NCBI GenBank assembly: GCA_964458125.1
Contig: CAYWHE010000077.1
Span: 1 to 16,991 of the forward strand
DNA length: 16,991 nucleotides
Source: CAYWHE01 sp964458125
GTDB lineage: Bacteria; Bacteroidota; Bacteroidia; AKYH767-A; OLB10
Direction: 5' to 3'
Shown here: positions 7,095 to 14,701 of the stretch, piece by piece
Layout of the letters: each line of letters opens with the position of its first letter
How positions within the stretch are numbered: position 1 is the stretch's first letter
Translations under genes and position numbers: made by a program
Notes under the pieces: model-generated
Databases searched by the model: none
What the model was told of the DNA's origin: nothing
The model's input: the letters and a program-made list of their open reading frames with translations, nothing else

Positions 7095-8408
7095 ATGCCG
7101 CAGTTGCCTGTGAAGAGAGTGCTGATCATATCCTATTACTGGCCGCCGGGTGGAGGTGCCGGGGTTCAGCGCTGGCTGAAATTTGTGAAATATTTGCGTG
7201 ATTACCAGTTTGAACCGGTTATTTATACACCCTCCAATCCGGAAAACCCGGTGGAAGATATGACCTTGTTGAGGGACATTCCGCCGGGACTGGAAGTGCT
7301 GAGAACTCCTATCTGGGAACCGTATGATTGGTACAGGCGATTTGTCGGCCGGAAACCGTCGGAAAAGATCAATACGGGGTTCTTATCCGAAAAAAAGAAA
7401 GGCGGTATTGCAGAAAAAATTGCCGTATGGCTGCGAGGCAACCTGTTTATTCCGGATGCAAGAAAATACTGGATCAAGCCATCCGTTAAATTCCTGGACT
7501 CTTACCTGATGCAGCATCCGGTTTCAGCCATTATCAGTACCGGTCCGCCGCATAGCATGCATCTGATCGCCCTTCAGTTGAAAAAAAATATGAATATTCC
7601 CTGGCTGGCTGATTTCCGTGACCCCTGGACGAATATTGATTTTTACCGTGATCTTATGTTGACTTCAGTTGCAGACAGGAAACACCATCTTCTGGAGAAA
7701 GAGGTGCTCACAACCGCTGATGCCGTCATTACCATCGGGGAAACTATGAAAGGGGAATTTGAACAACTTTCCGGTCGCCCCGTAACCGTCATTACCAATG
7801 GCTATGATGAGGATGATACCTATAAGGGATCATTGAGCCCGGACCGGAAGTTTAGCCTGGCGCATATCGGAACCCTGGTGAAAACACGCAATCCTGCGAC
7901 CTTGTGGGTAGTCCTGAAGGAACTGGTCGCATCCCGGCCGGATTTTGCAAAGGAACTGGAAATTAAGCTCGTTGGAAAGGTGGATGTGTACGTCCTGGAA
8001 GATCTGAAAGCAAACGGGCTCGAATCCTTCCTGTCAAAGATTGATTATTTGTCCCATGATGAAGTGATCAGGGTTCAGCAACAGTCACAGGTGCTGATGC
8101 TCCTGCTTAACGACACGCCCAATGCCAAAGGTATACTCACGGGCAAACTCTTTGAGTACATGGCTTCTGGCCGCCCGGTGTTATGCATTGGCCCGGCGGA
8201 CGGAGATGCTGCCGGGGTGATCCGTGAAACTGGCTGCGGTCAGGTGGTCAACTTTGGGGATAAACTTAAAATGAAAGAGGTGGTTTGGAATTATTACGAA
8301 TCTTTTAAGTCCGGGGATTTCCGGCAGGTTACTCATAATATTGAATCCTACAGCCGGAAAGCTCTGACAGGAAAATTGGCGTTGGTGTTGAATTCCATAC
8401 TGCATTAA
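7095..8408 (+). CDS. Glycosyltransferase, GT4-like (GT-B fold)
   Basis: This is a 437-residue glycosyltransferase expected to act at the cytoplasmic face of the inner membrane, adding a sugar from a nucleotide donor to a growing glycan; donor and acceptor are unknown. Seen: N-terminal Rossmann half with RVLIISYYWPPGGGAGVQRW (8-27), whose glycine-rich loop is typical of GT4. STGPPHSMHL (148-157) and LADFRDPWTN (171-180) are common in this subgroup. The C-terminal half starts near 230, with AHIGTL (256-261) and the donor-site region GILTGKLFEYMASGRPVL (346-363), including the GT4-type Lys and Glu. No signal peptide or membrane helix is seen. It starts 21 bp after the yfhO stop and ends 11 bp before asnB, so the three genes are probably co-transcribed. 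A small ACGG/CCGT inverted repeat lies just upstream. Confidence 0.87.
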   Translation: MPQLPVKRVLIISYYWPPGGGAGVQRWLKFVKYLRDYQFEPVIYTPSNPENPVEDMTLLRDIPPGLEVLRTPIWEPYDWYRRFVGRKPSEKINTGFLSEKKKGGIAEKIAVWLRGNLFIPDARKYWIKPSVKFLDSYLMQHPVSAIISTGPPHSMHLIALQLKKNMNIPWLADFRDPWTNIDFYRDLMLTSVADRKHHLLEKEVLTTADAVITIGETMKGEFEQLSGRPVTVITNGYDEDDTYKGSLSPDRKFSLAHIGTLVKTRNPATLWVVLKELVASRPDFAKELEIKLVGKVDVYVLEDLKANGLESFLSKIDYLSHDEVIRVQQQSQVLMLLLNDTPNAKGILTGKLFEYMASGRPVLCIGPADGDAAGVIRETGCGQVVNFGDKLKMKEVVWNYYESFKSGDFRQVTHNIESYSRKALTGKLALVLNSILH

Positions 8409-8419
8409 GTTCGGGTATC

Positions 8420-10255
8420 ATGTGTGGCATAGCAGGTTTTATTGATCCGGGAGCAACGCGTGAAGCATCCATGCCACTGCTGAACCGCATGCTGGAACGC
8501 ATTGCGCACCGTGGCCCCGATGCCCGCGGGACCTGGCAGGATGGCCCCGCCTTCCTGGGCCATAACCGGTTAAGCATTATTGATCTCAGTGAAGAAGCCA
8601 ACCAGCCCATGGTGCGGGGTGACCTGGTGATGACCTTCAACGGGGAAATTTACAATTATATTGAAATCCGGGAACGCCTGCTGAAATTGGGTCATGAATT
8701 TTCCACCCAGTCCGATACTGAAGTAATCCTGGCTGCCTACCGGCAATGGGGTGAAAACTGTGTCAGGGAGTTTACAGGCATGTGGGCCTTCGTTATATAC
8801 GACAAAAAAAACGCATCCCTCTTTGCCTCCCGCGACCGTTTTGGAATAAAGCCATTTTATTACATCAGGGATGGCGGCCGGTTTTATTTCGGATCGGAAT
8901 TCAAAGCGCTCCGTGAATCGCCTTTATTCACTGCCGAACCCAACCTGAAGCAAATCAGCAGGGGCTTGCAGATGGGCTGGACCTGTTACGCGGATGAAAC
9001 CTGTTTTAACTGTATCAGGGCTTTGCCTGCAGCCCACAACCTGATATTCAGGGATGGCTCCGTGAGCCTTTCACAGTACTGGGATATACAAACCGGCAGG
9101 TATTCGGATAATTCCTTTGAGGAAAAGAAAAACAATTTTCTTCAGTTGTTCACCGACAGCATCCGCCTGCATATGCGAAGTGATGTCACGGTAGGCAGCT
9201 GTCTCAGCGGCGGACTCGACAGTTCTGCGATTGTCAGCATGGTGCAACACCTGAATCCGGGAATACACTACAAAACATTCAGTATTTATTATGAAGGGAA
9301 GGACGATGTGGATGAAAGGCCCTTTATCCATGAGGTTTTAAAAAAGTACCCGGAAATTGAACCATATTATTTTTCACCGACGGATGCTGATGTGGAAGAG
9401 TCCTTTCATCATGCCCTGTTTCATGCCGATGCGCCCTGCACAGGCTCCTCCTTTATTTCCCAGTATTTCCTGATGAGGCTGATCGGATCTCAAAAAATAA
9501 AAGTCGTGCTGGATGGACAGGGGTCCGATGAATACCTGGCCGGTTACAGGCATACCTATTACCGTATCATAGCCGATTTGCTCCGTTCGGGCAAAACCGG
9601 GCAGGCGTTCAGGTTGACCAAGGAGGTAAACAGGAATTCCGGAGGCGGGTCCATACGGGCACTGGCGCATTTCGGGAAAAGCATGTTAAGCCTGATGCGG
9701 GATGAACAGGAGTTGTATGGCCTGGAATTCAGGAATTATTATCCATTTATGACCACCCTCAAAGAAACGGAACCCTTTCGTTTACAAAAAGTGGCGGGCA
9801 ATAAAACAGATAATTTCCTGTACCACCTTGTTTTTTCCAGCAGTCTGCCTTCCCTGCTGCAGTATGAGGACAGAAACAGCATGGCATTTTCCATTGAATC
9901 GCGTGTTCCGTTTCTTGATCACCGACTCGTGGAATTCGCATTTAACTTAACCAATGAAGATAAGGTCAGGGGAATCGAGACTAAATATATTCTGCGCAAG
10001 GCCCTGTCAGGGATTCTTCCCGGGGCCGTCGAACACCGTAAGGATAAAAAGGGATTTGTCACCCCCGGTGAGAATAAATGGCTGCGCGGCCCTTTAAAAC
10101 ACCTGCTGGCAGAGGATCAACCCCTGGCCGACTTTCTGGATAAGGGAACCGTGACGAAATTATTGAGAGATTACCGGAATGGCGACAACAGTAAGGCCAT
10201 TGTGGTGTGGCGGATTGCAACTTTAAATTACTGGCTGAAACATTTTGTAAACTGA
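8420..10255 (+). CDS. asnB: Asparagine synthase-type glutamine amidotransferase (AsnB family)
   Basis: This 611-residue protein has both AsnB domains complete. The N-terminal class II glutaminase domain begins MCGIAGF with catalytic Cys2 (after Met removal) and has RGPDARG (31-37), RLSIIDL (50-56), NGEIYNY (74-80) and SDTE (98-101). The C-terminal synthetase domain has the PP-loop SGGLDSS (263-269) and GQGSDEYLAGY (366-376). Biochemically it should use glutamine nitrogen and ATP to make an amide from a carboxylate. It may be ordinary asparagine synthetase. However, its place between a glycosyltransferase and a uronic-acid epimerase, with 11- and 4-bp gaps, fits the many AsnB paralogues in polysaccharide clusters that are thought to amidate uronic acids or other cell-surface substrates. 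The sequence alone does not separate these roles. The gene symbol names the family, not a proven function. Confidence 0.88.
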   Translation: MCGIAGFIDPGATREASMPLLNRMLERIAHRGPDARGTWQDGPAFLGHNRLSIIDLSEEANQPMVRGDLVMTFNGEIYNYIEIRERLLKLGHEFSTQSDTEVILAAYRQWGENCVREFTGMWAFVIYDKKNASLFASRDRFGIKPFYYIRDGGRFYFGSEFKALRESPLFTAEPNLKQISRGLQMGWTCYADETCFNCIRALPAAHNLIFRDGSVSLSQYWDIQTGRYSDNSFEEKKNNFLQLFTDSIRLHMRSDVTVGSCLSGGLDSSAIVSMVQHLNPGIHYKTFSIYYEGKDDVDERPFIHEVLKKYPEIEPYYFSPTDADVEESFHHALFHADAPCTGSSFISQYFLMRLIGSQKIKVVLDGQGSDEYLAGYRHTYYRIIADLLRSGKTGQAFRLTKEVNRNSGGGSIRALAHFGKSMLSLMRDEQELYGLEFRNYYPFMTTLKETEPFRLQKVAGNKTDNFLYHLVFSSSLPSLLQYEDRNSMAFSIESRVPFLDHRLVEFAFNLTNEDKVRGIETKYILRKALSGILPGAVEHRKDKKGFVTPGENKWLRGPLKHLLAEDQPLADFLDKGTVTKLLRDYRNGDNSKAIVVWRIATLNYWLKHFVN

Positions 10256-10259
10256 TGGT

Positions 10260-11933
10260 ATGCGTAAAAAAAAGCTGATCGCCTTTTCCCTCCTGTTTTG
10301 TGTGTTGCCACTGTTTCTTGGTTTCAGGGTACAGGATGATTTCAGCTGGCTCGGGGAATTTACACCCCTGACGGAAACCGTTACGGTGGAACACTGGGAA
10401 AAGGATGCCCGGATAACTTTTGATACCAACGGCTATGTGCAGGTCAGCAAACAATCGAATCCTGTAACGCTGAGCCAGTATGCCCTGGTGTGTTTTGATA
10501 CGTACCGCAGCACAGGCGACAACAAATACAAAAAAGCCTTTCTGAACCAGGTGAAATACCTGATGAGTGAAAAGCAATATAAGGAACTGTCGCCTGAGCG
10601 TATAGGGTATCCGTATAATTATACCTTTCATGATCTGAAACCCGACTGGTATTCGGGGTTGGCACAGGCCGAAGCCATTTGCGTGCTGATCCGGTATTAT
10701 TACCTCACCAAGGATGATAAGGTGCTGCCCCTGATCAGGAAGCTGAAAAACCAGATGGTGTGGCCCATGGAGGATGGAGGCCTGCTCGCCAAAACCCCGG
10801 AAGGTGGGCCCTGGATCGAGGAGTACCCGAATTCAAAACAAAACAAACATGTCCTGAACGGCTTCCTGATTTCCCTGTTCGGACTTTATGAATACACCAG
10901 ATTGTTCCCCGAAGACAAACCAGCGAAGGAAACATATGTACAGTGTTTACAGTCGCTTAAAGAGTCGGTGGATGCTTATGATACAGGCAGCTGGCTGACT
11001 TATGACCGGGGCACCAGGAGCCAGGTGAGCAACTGGTACATGAAAGCACAGGTGGTGGAGATAAAATTGATACATTCCATCACCGGCGATGATTTTTTTT
11101 ACAGGCTTCACCAGTTGTGGAGCACTTATGCCTATAATAAACCATTGACCTATATTGGATGCAGGATCAATGAGAAGAATTTTTCCATCCCGGCCAGGCT
11201 TGCGGCTGACGGTTGGTACCTGCCAGCCGGCGATTTCTCCAATGTAACAGGAAGCACGGGAATTATCCGGTATGCCAATGGGACCATTTTACCGGGTCAC
11301 GGTTGTAATTTATTATTTGATAAACTTCCTGCCACGTATTTCCAGCCTCTTGTTAACGATACGACTGACAAGGATTCCTGGGCCGAATTCACCTTTAAAA
11401 ACCCCATAAAAGCTGACCGGATTTCTTTCGTTAACCTGAAGGATTCTGCTGCAGACTATTCCATTTTACTGGAGCATAAGACCGACAGCGCTTCCAGGTG
11501 GAAGGAAATACCGGTTAGAAAATCCTATTACTCCGGCAAGGAATGGTTTTTCCAGTTTAACGAATCAGAAATGTCTGCACTTCGTGTTCATTTCCGGTTG
11601 AAAAAAAATACCATCGTGATGATAGCGGAGATGAATATCCAGAGCAGCAAAAAAACAAATGATGCCGTCTTTGCCCATTATACGTCCGATCCCATACAGG
11701 TGGATAAGAAAAAGGTTAACTTTAATTTTGAAACCAGGGATATCAGCCAGTTTACAGTTTTTTACAAGTATGGGAACTCGCGTTCGGAACTGATGAAAGC
11801 CAAATGGGATCCGATGAATTATACCCGTTCACTTCCTTTCGAATCAGAGTCCTGTGGCCTGATGTACCAGTACCTGGTGGTCTTTAAGCTGGAATCCGTC
11901 CGGTCCGGAATAAGAAATATCAAAACTTCCTGA
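10260..11933 (+). CDS. Secreted D-glucuronyl C5-epimerase family protein with C-terminal beta-sandwich-like region
   Basis: This 557-residue protein belongs by motif to the C5-epimerase C-terminal family (heparan sulfate/heparosan epimerase type), which inverts C5 of glucuronic acid in a polymer to give iduronic acid. Seen: a signal peptide or signal anchor at 1-22 (basic MRKKK, hydrophobic to LFLGF); an (alpha/alpha)-barrel-like part with KPDWYSGLAQAEAICVLIR (127-145), WIEEYPN (185-191), HVLNGFLISLFGLYEY (197-212) and GSWLTYDRG (243-251). These match the eukaryotic pattern of EEYP, VLNG, SLxGLYD and YD. From about 320 a beta-rich region resembles an F5/8-type-C/discoidin sandwich (WAEFTFKNPIKADRISFVNL at 374-393), and 465-557 is an unassigned beta-rich tail. 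It probably acts in the periplasm or at the surface. It starts 4 bp after asnB and is the last gene of the set; no terminator is seen. Polymer substrate and activity are not shown by the sequence. Confidence 0.8.
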   Translation: MRKKKLIAFSLLFCVLPLFLGFRVQDDFSWLGEFTPLTETVTVEHWEKDARITFDTNGYVQVSKQSNPVTLSQYALVCFDTYRSTGDNKYKKAFLNQVKYLMSEKQYKELSPERIGYPYNYTFHDLKPDWYSGLAQAEAICVLIRYYYLTKDDKVLPLIRKLKNQMVWPMEDGGLLAKTPEGGPWIEEYPNSKQNKHVLNGFLISLFGLYEYTRLFPEDKPAKETYVQCLQSLKESVDAYDTGSWLTYDRGTRSQVSNWYMKAQVVEIKLIHSITGDDFFYRLHQLWSTYAYNKPLTYIGCRINEKNFSIPARLAADGWYLPAGDFSNVTGSTGIIRYANGTILPGHGCNLLFDKLPATYFQPLVNDTTDKDSWAEFTFKNPIKADRISFVNLKDSAADYSILLEHKTDSASRWKEIPVRKSYYSGKEWFFQFNESEMSALRVHFRLKKNTIVMIAEMNIQSSKKTNDAVFAHYTSDPIQVDKKKVNFNFETRDISQFTVFYKYGNSRSELMKAKWDPMNYTRSLPFESESCGLMYQYLVVFKLESVRSGIRNIKTS

Positions 11934-11936
11934 ATT

Positions 11937-12302
11937 TCATTTCAGCACACCCAGGCTGTCGAGTTCTTTCACCGATAAACTGGGAGGCATGATGTTATTC
12001 CGGATTTTGTAAGCCGTAAGTCCGCCGGTTTTTTCTGCATCGGCAGCTGATGAAAAACCCCTGTTCCCGTTAATGGCGGGGATGTGGGGCTGATGAACAT
12101 AAAGACCCTTAAACAGGAAGATATTATAACCAAAGCCGCCCAAAGCGGAGTCGGCTGTTGTATCATTCCGGAATACCTGTATATCAATTTCGGCGTTCAT
12201 ATAGGGATTCTCCTTCGGGGTTTCTTTTTTCGCTTCCTTACACGAAAAAAGCAGCAACAGGCCTGAAACCAGAATGAAATAAGAAGGGTTTATTTTCTTC
12301 AT
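11937..12302 (-). CDS. DUF4907 family lipoprotein
   Basis: This 121-residue protein has a lipoprotein signal: MKKINPSYFILVSGLLLLFSC with the lipobox LFSC, lipidated Cys at 21. It is followed by a short charged linker (KEAKKETPKENPY). The mature part has GGFGYNIFLFKGLYVHQPHIPAINGN, given here in pieces: GGFGYNIF (about 56-63), HQPHIPAINGN (70-80), GFSSAADAEKTGGL (82-95) and IMPPSLSVKELDSLGVL at the end. These match DUF4907, a Bacteroidota family of unknown function. It is likely to be an envelope lipoprotein. It lies 47 bp downstream of the GH20 gene in the same direction and is the last gene of the leftward set, but whether it belongs to the glycan pathway is unknown. Its stop is 3 bp from the stop of the convergent epimerase gene. 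Confidence 0.8.
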   Translation of the reverse strand: MKKINPSYFILVSGLLLLFSCKEAKKETPKENPYMNAEIDIQVFRNDTTADSALGGFGYNIFLFKGLYVHQPHIPAINGNRGFSSAADAEKTGGLTAYKIRNNIMPPSLSVKELDSLGVLK

Positions 12303-12349
12303 AGGAGATTGTTTAAAACAAAGGGTTTAACGGGGTTCAAATTTATTAA

Positions 12350-14701
12350 TTATTCCACAACTATTTCATCTGCAAAAAGCCAGGCTTCCTTTCCCTCACC
12401 CGGGTGACCATGCGGACATCGCCCGGTGTTTTGGGCCACCACCCGGATATAACGGGCCTCCATATGATCAACCAGCAGGGTGACCGGAACGATGGAATTA
12501 GCCAGCGTATCGTTTATGGCGCTGGTTTCATAAATTTTTTGCCAGTGGATGCTGTCGGAGGAAAGAAAAAAGGAAACCCTGACAGGAAGAAAAATCCAGG
12601 AGCGGTTCTTATTATAAAAGGAGACCGATAGCCTGCGAATAGTTTGAATCTTCTCCAGGTCAACGGTGGCATCAAGATCGCGGCCTGAAAATCCAACCCA
12701 GGTGTTATACCGGTTTATTTCACCGTATATACCATCCGTTAGTCCGAAGGCTGTTGACCCGTCGTATTGCTTCCATTGATCCTTCAGGGAATAAGGCAAG
12801 GCTGTGGCCCGGTGAACATGAAGTTCACGGGACAGTATTTTGCCGCGCCTGTTTTGGTAATTCAGGCAGGCCCTGACGCCGGTACTTTGGGTGATGGGGA
12901 TGGGTTCGGAAAAAACAGGACTTGCAGCGTCCGGGTCACTGCCGTCAAGGGTATAATGAATCTGTCCGCCTTCGAAACCGGAGGACAGATACACCAGCAG
13001 CTTCCTGGTTTTTGGATCTGCATGTACGGCCGAAGTAACATCAAAAACCGAACGGGCATACCGTACCTGCAGGGCATCCAGCCTTCGAAAATGAATGAGC
13101 AGCCTTTCGGTAAAATTCTTCCAGTTCCTGGTTTCCGCCGGTGACCACAAGACTTCAGCCAATGCACAGGCCCGTGGAAACGCCATATATTCAACCTGAC
13201 TGCCATCGGGGATGTATTCTGTCCAGACATTTCCCTGTGCGCCCAGGATGTGCCGTTGCTGGTCCGGTGTCAGGGAGTCGGCCGGAGTGGGTTCATACGC
13301 ATACACCTTTTCCAGGGTCGTATACCCCCCGATAGCCAGGGGTTCCGTCGCCGGATCAGACTGGTAATGGTCAAAATAGCAATGCGAACCAGGGGTCATG
13401 ATGACATCATGGTTTTGCCTGGCGGCTGCAAGGCCTCCATCGATTCCCCTCCAGCTCATCACCGTGGCCTCCGGCGCCAGGCCCCCTTCGAGGATCTCAT
13501 CCCAGCCGATTAATTTTTTGTTCTGTGCGGAAAGGAACCGTTCGATCCGGCGGATAAAATAACTCTGCAATTCTTCCACGCTTTGCAATTTTTCCCGGAC
13601 CATCAATTCCTGGCAATGGGCGCTGGATTTCCAGGTATCCTTCAAACATTCATCCCCGCCGATGTGAACATATTTTCCCGGAAATAAACTGCAAACCTCC
13701 ATCAATACATCTTCCAGGAAAGAAAAAGTGACCTCGGAGGGACAAAATGCTTCCGTAAAAACCCCCCATGCTGTGGCGACCTCAACAGGTTCCGTGGTAC
13801 AGGCCAGTTCCGGGTATGCGGCCAGCGCGGCACGAGCATGTCCGGGCATCTCAATTTCCGGAATGATGGTGACGTATCGCTCCTGTGCATAACGGACCAC
13901 CTCCCTGATTTCCTCCTGGCTGTAAAAACCTTCATAGGGAATGCCGTCAAACCGGTGATCATCATAAGAGCCTTTCATGGTTTCCTTACGCCGGGAACCG
14001 GTTTCCGTGAGCAGGGGGTATTTATTGATCATTATCCTCCAGCCCTGGTCATCCGTAAGATGCCAGTGAAAGGTGTTGAATTTATGCATGGCCAGCAGGT
14101 CGATGTAACGCTTAATGAAATCAACAGGGAAAAAATGCCGGCTCACATCGAGGTGCATGCCCCTGTAGGTGTAACGCGGCTTATCCTGTATTTCGCAGCA
14201 GGGTATACGAAGAGGAAGGCCGCTTACCGCGCTGTTGCCGTATACCTGCTCCGGCATCAGTTGCAATAATGTCTGCAAGGCGTAAAACGCTCCGCTTTGG
14301 TCATCATACTGAATGGATATACCCGACCGGCCGACCTTCATGAAATAGCCTTCCTTTCCGGTGACGGATCGGGAAGACAGGCGGAAACGGATCTGGTTGA
14401 AAGAATTTCTTCCTTCAGCGGAAAACACCACTGGTACACGGAAACCTGTCAACCGTGAAAGGCTTCCGGATAATAATTCACCGATGCGGTAACTGGCACT
14501 GTCCTCTTTACCAATGACGATAACCGTTTTTGGGGTAACCGGAAACGAACCTTTCTTTACCTTCAGGCTTTCAGGTTGTGGAATAATGGCCATTCTGCTT
14601 TTATCCTGTGCCCGGAGTGAATTGGGTAACAGGAAGAATCCGAGCGCCAGCAAACAATAAACAGGGAGGCTCAGGGAAAGGAAATATTTGTTTCTGATCA
14701 T
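12350..14701 (-). CDS. Beta-N-acetylhexosaminidase, GH20, with C-terminal CHB_HEX_C and F5/8-like domains
   Basis: This 783-residue secreted glycosidase removes terminal beta-linked GlcNAc or GalNAc by substrate-assisted catalysis. Seen: a signal peptide of about 31 residues ending in SLRA-Q; an N-terminal GH20b-type domain (about 36-170, MAIIPQPESLKVKKG); and the catalytic barrel (about 177-525) with YRGMHLDVSRHF (179-190), FHWHLTDDQGWR (211-222), PEIEMPGHARAAL and the catalytic pair Asp350-Glu351 in HIGGDECLKDTW. Substrate-pocket regions are LIGWDEIL (397-404) and NVWTEYI (491-497). A chitobiase-type C-terminal domain (about 555-630, IHYTLDGSDP) and a discoidin/F5-8-type module (about 645-783, ending in ARYIRVVAQN and a W-LFADEIVV strand) follow. 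All catalytic residues are present. Its ATG overlaps the stop of the glycosylasparaginase gene by 4 bp, so the two are translationally coupled. In this context GlcNAc-beta-1,4-GlcNAc of N-glycan cores is a likely substrate. Confidence 0.95.
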   Translation of the reverse strand: MIRNKYFLSLSLPVYCLLALGFFLLPNSLRAQDKSRMAIIPQPESLKVKKGSFPVTPKTVIVIGKEDSASYRIGELLSGSLSRLTGFRVPVVFSAEGRNSFNQIRFRLSSRSVTGKEGYFMKVGRSGISIQYDDQSGAFYALQTLLQLMPEQVYGNSAVSGLPLRIPCCEIQDKPRYTYRGMHLDVSRHFFPVDFIKRYIDLLAMHKFNTFHWHLTDDQGWRIMINKYPLLTETGSRRKETMKGSYDDHRFDGIPYEGFYSQEEIREVVRYAQERYVTIIPEIEMPGHARAALAAYPELACTTEPVEVATAWGVFTEAFCPSEVTFSFLEDVLMEVCSLFPGKYVHIGGDECLKDTWKSSAHCQELMVREKLQSVEELQSYFIRRIERFLSAQNKKLIGWDEILEGGLAPEATVMSWRGIDGGLAAARQNHDVIMTPGSHCYFDHYQSDPATEPLAIGGYTTLEKVYAYEPTPADSLTPDQQRHILGAQGNVWTEYIPDGSQVEYMAFPRACALAEVLWSPAETRNWKNFTERLLIHFRRLDALQVRYARSVFDVTSAVHADPKTRKLLVYLSSGFEGGQIHYTLDGSDPDAASPVFSEPIPITQSTGVRACLNYQNRRGKILSRELHVHRATALPYSLKDQWKQYDGSTAFGLTDGIYGEINRYNTWVGFSGRDLDATVDLEKIQTIRRLSVSFYNKNRSWIFLPVRVSFFLSSDSIHWQKIYETSAINDTLANSIVPVTLLVDHMEARYIRVVAQNTGRCPHGHPGEGKEAWLFADEIVVE

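Noticed and set aside
10059..10631. 190-codon minus-strand frame spanning the asnB 3' end and the epimerase 5' end
   Set aside because: It is antisense to two well-supported genes and shows no recognisable motif or plausible start context.
11930..11945. Possible terminator hairpin CTGAA/TTCAG between the convergent operons
   Set aside because: The stem has only 5 weak base pairs and no T run on either strand.
12303..12349. Promoter for the DUF4907 gene (TTTG and CCCTTTG on the minus strand)
   Set aside because: The two elements are only about 11 bp apart and the -7 half lacks the TA, so it does not fit TTTG-N17-23-TAnnTTTG.
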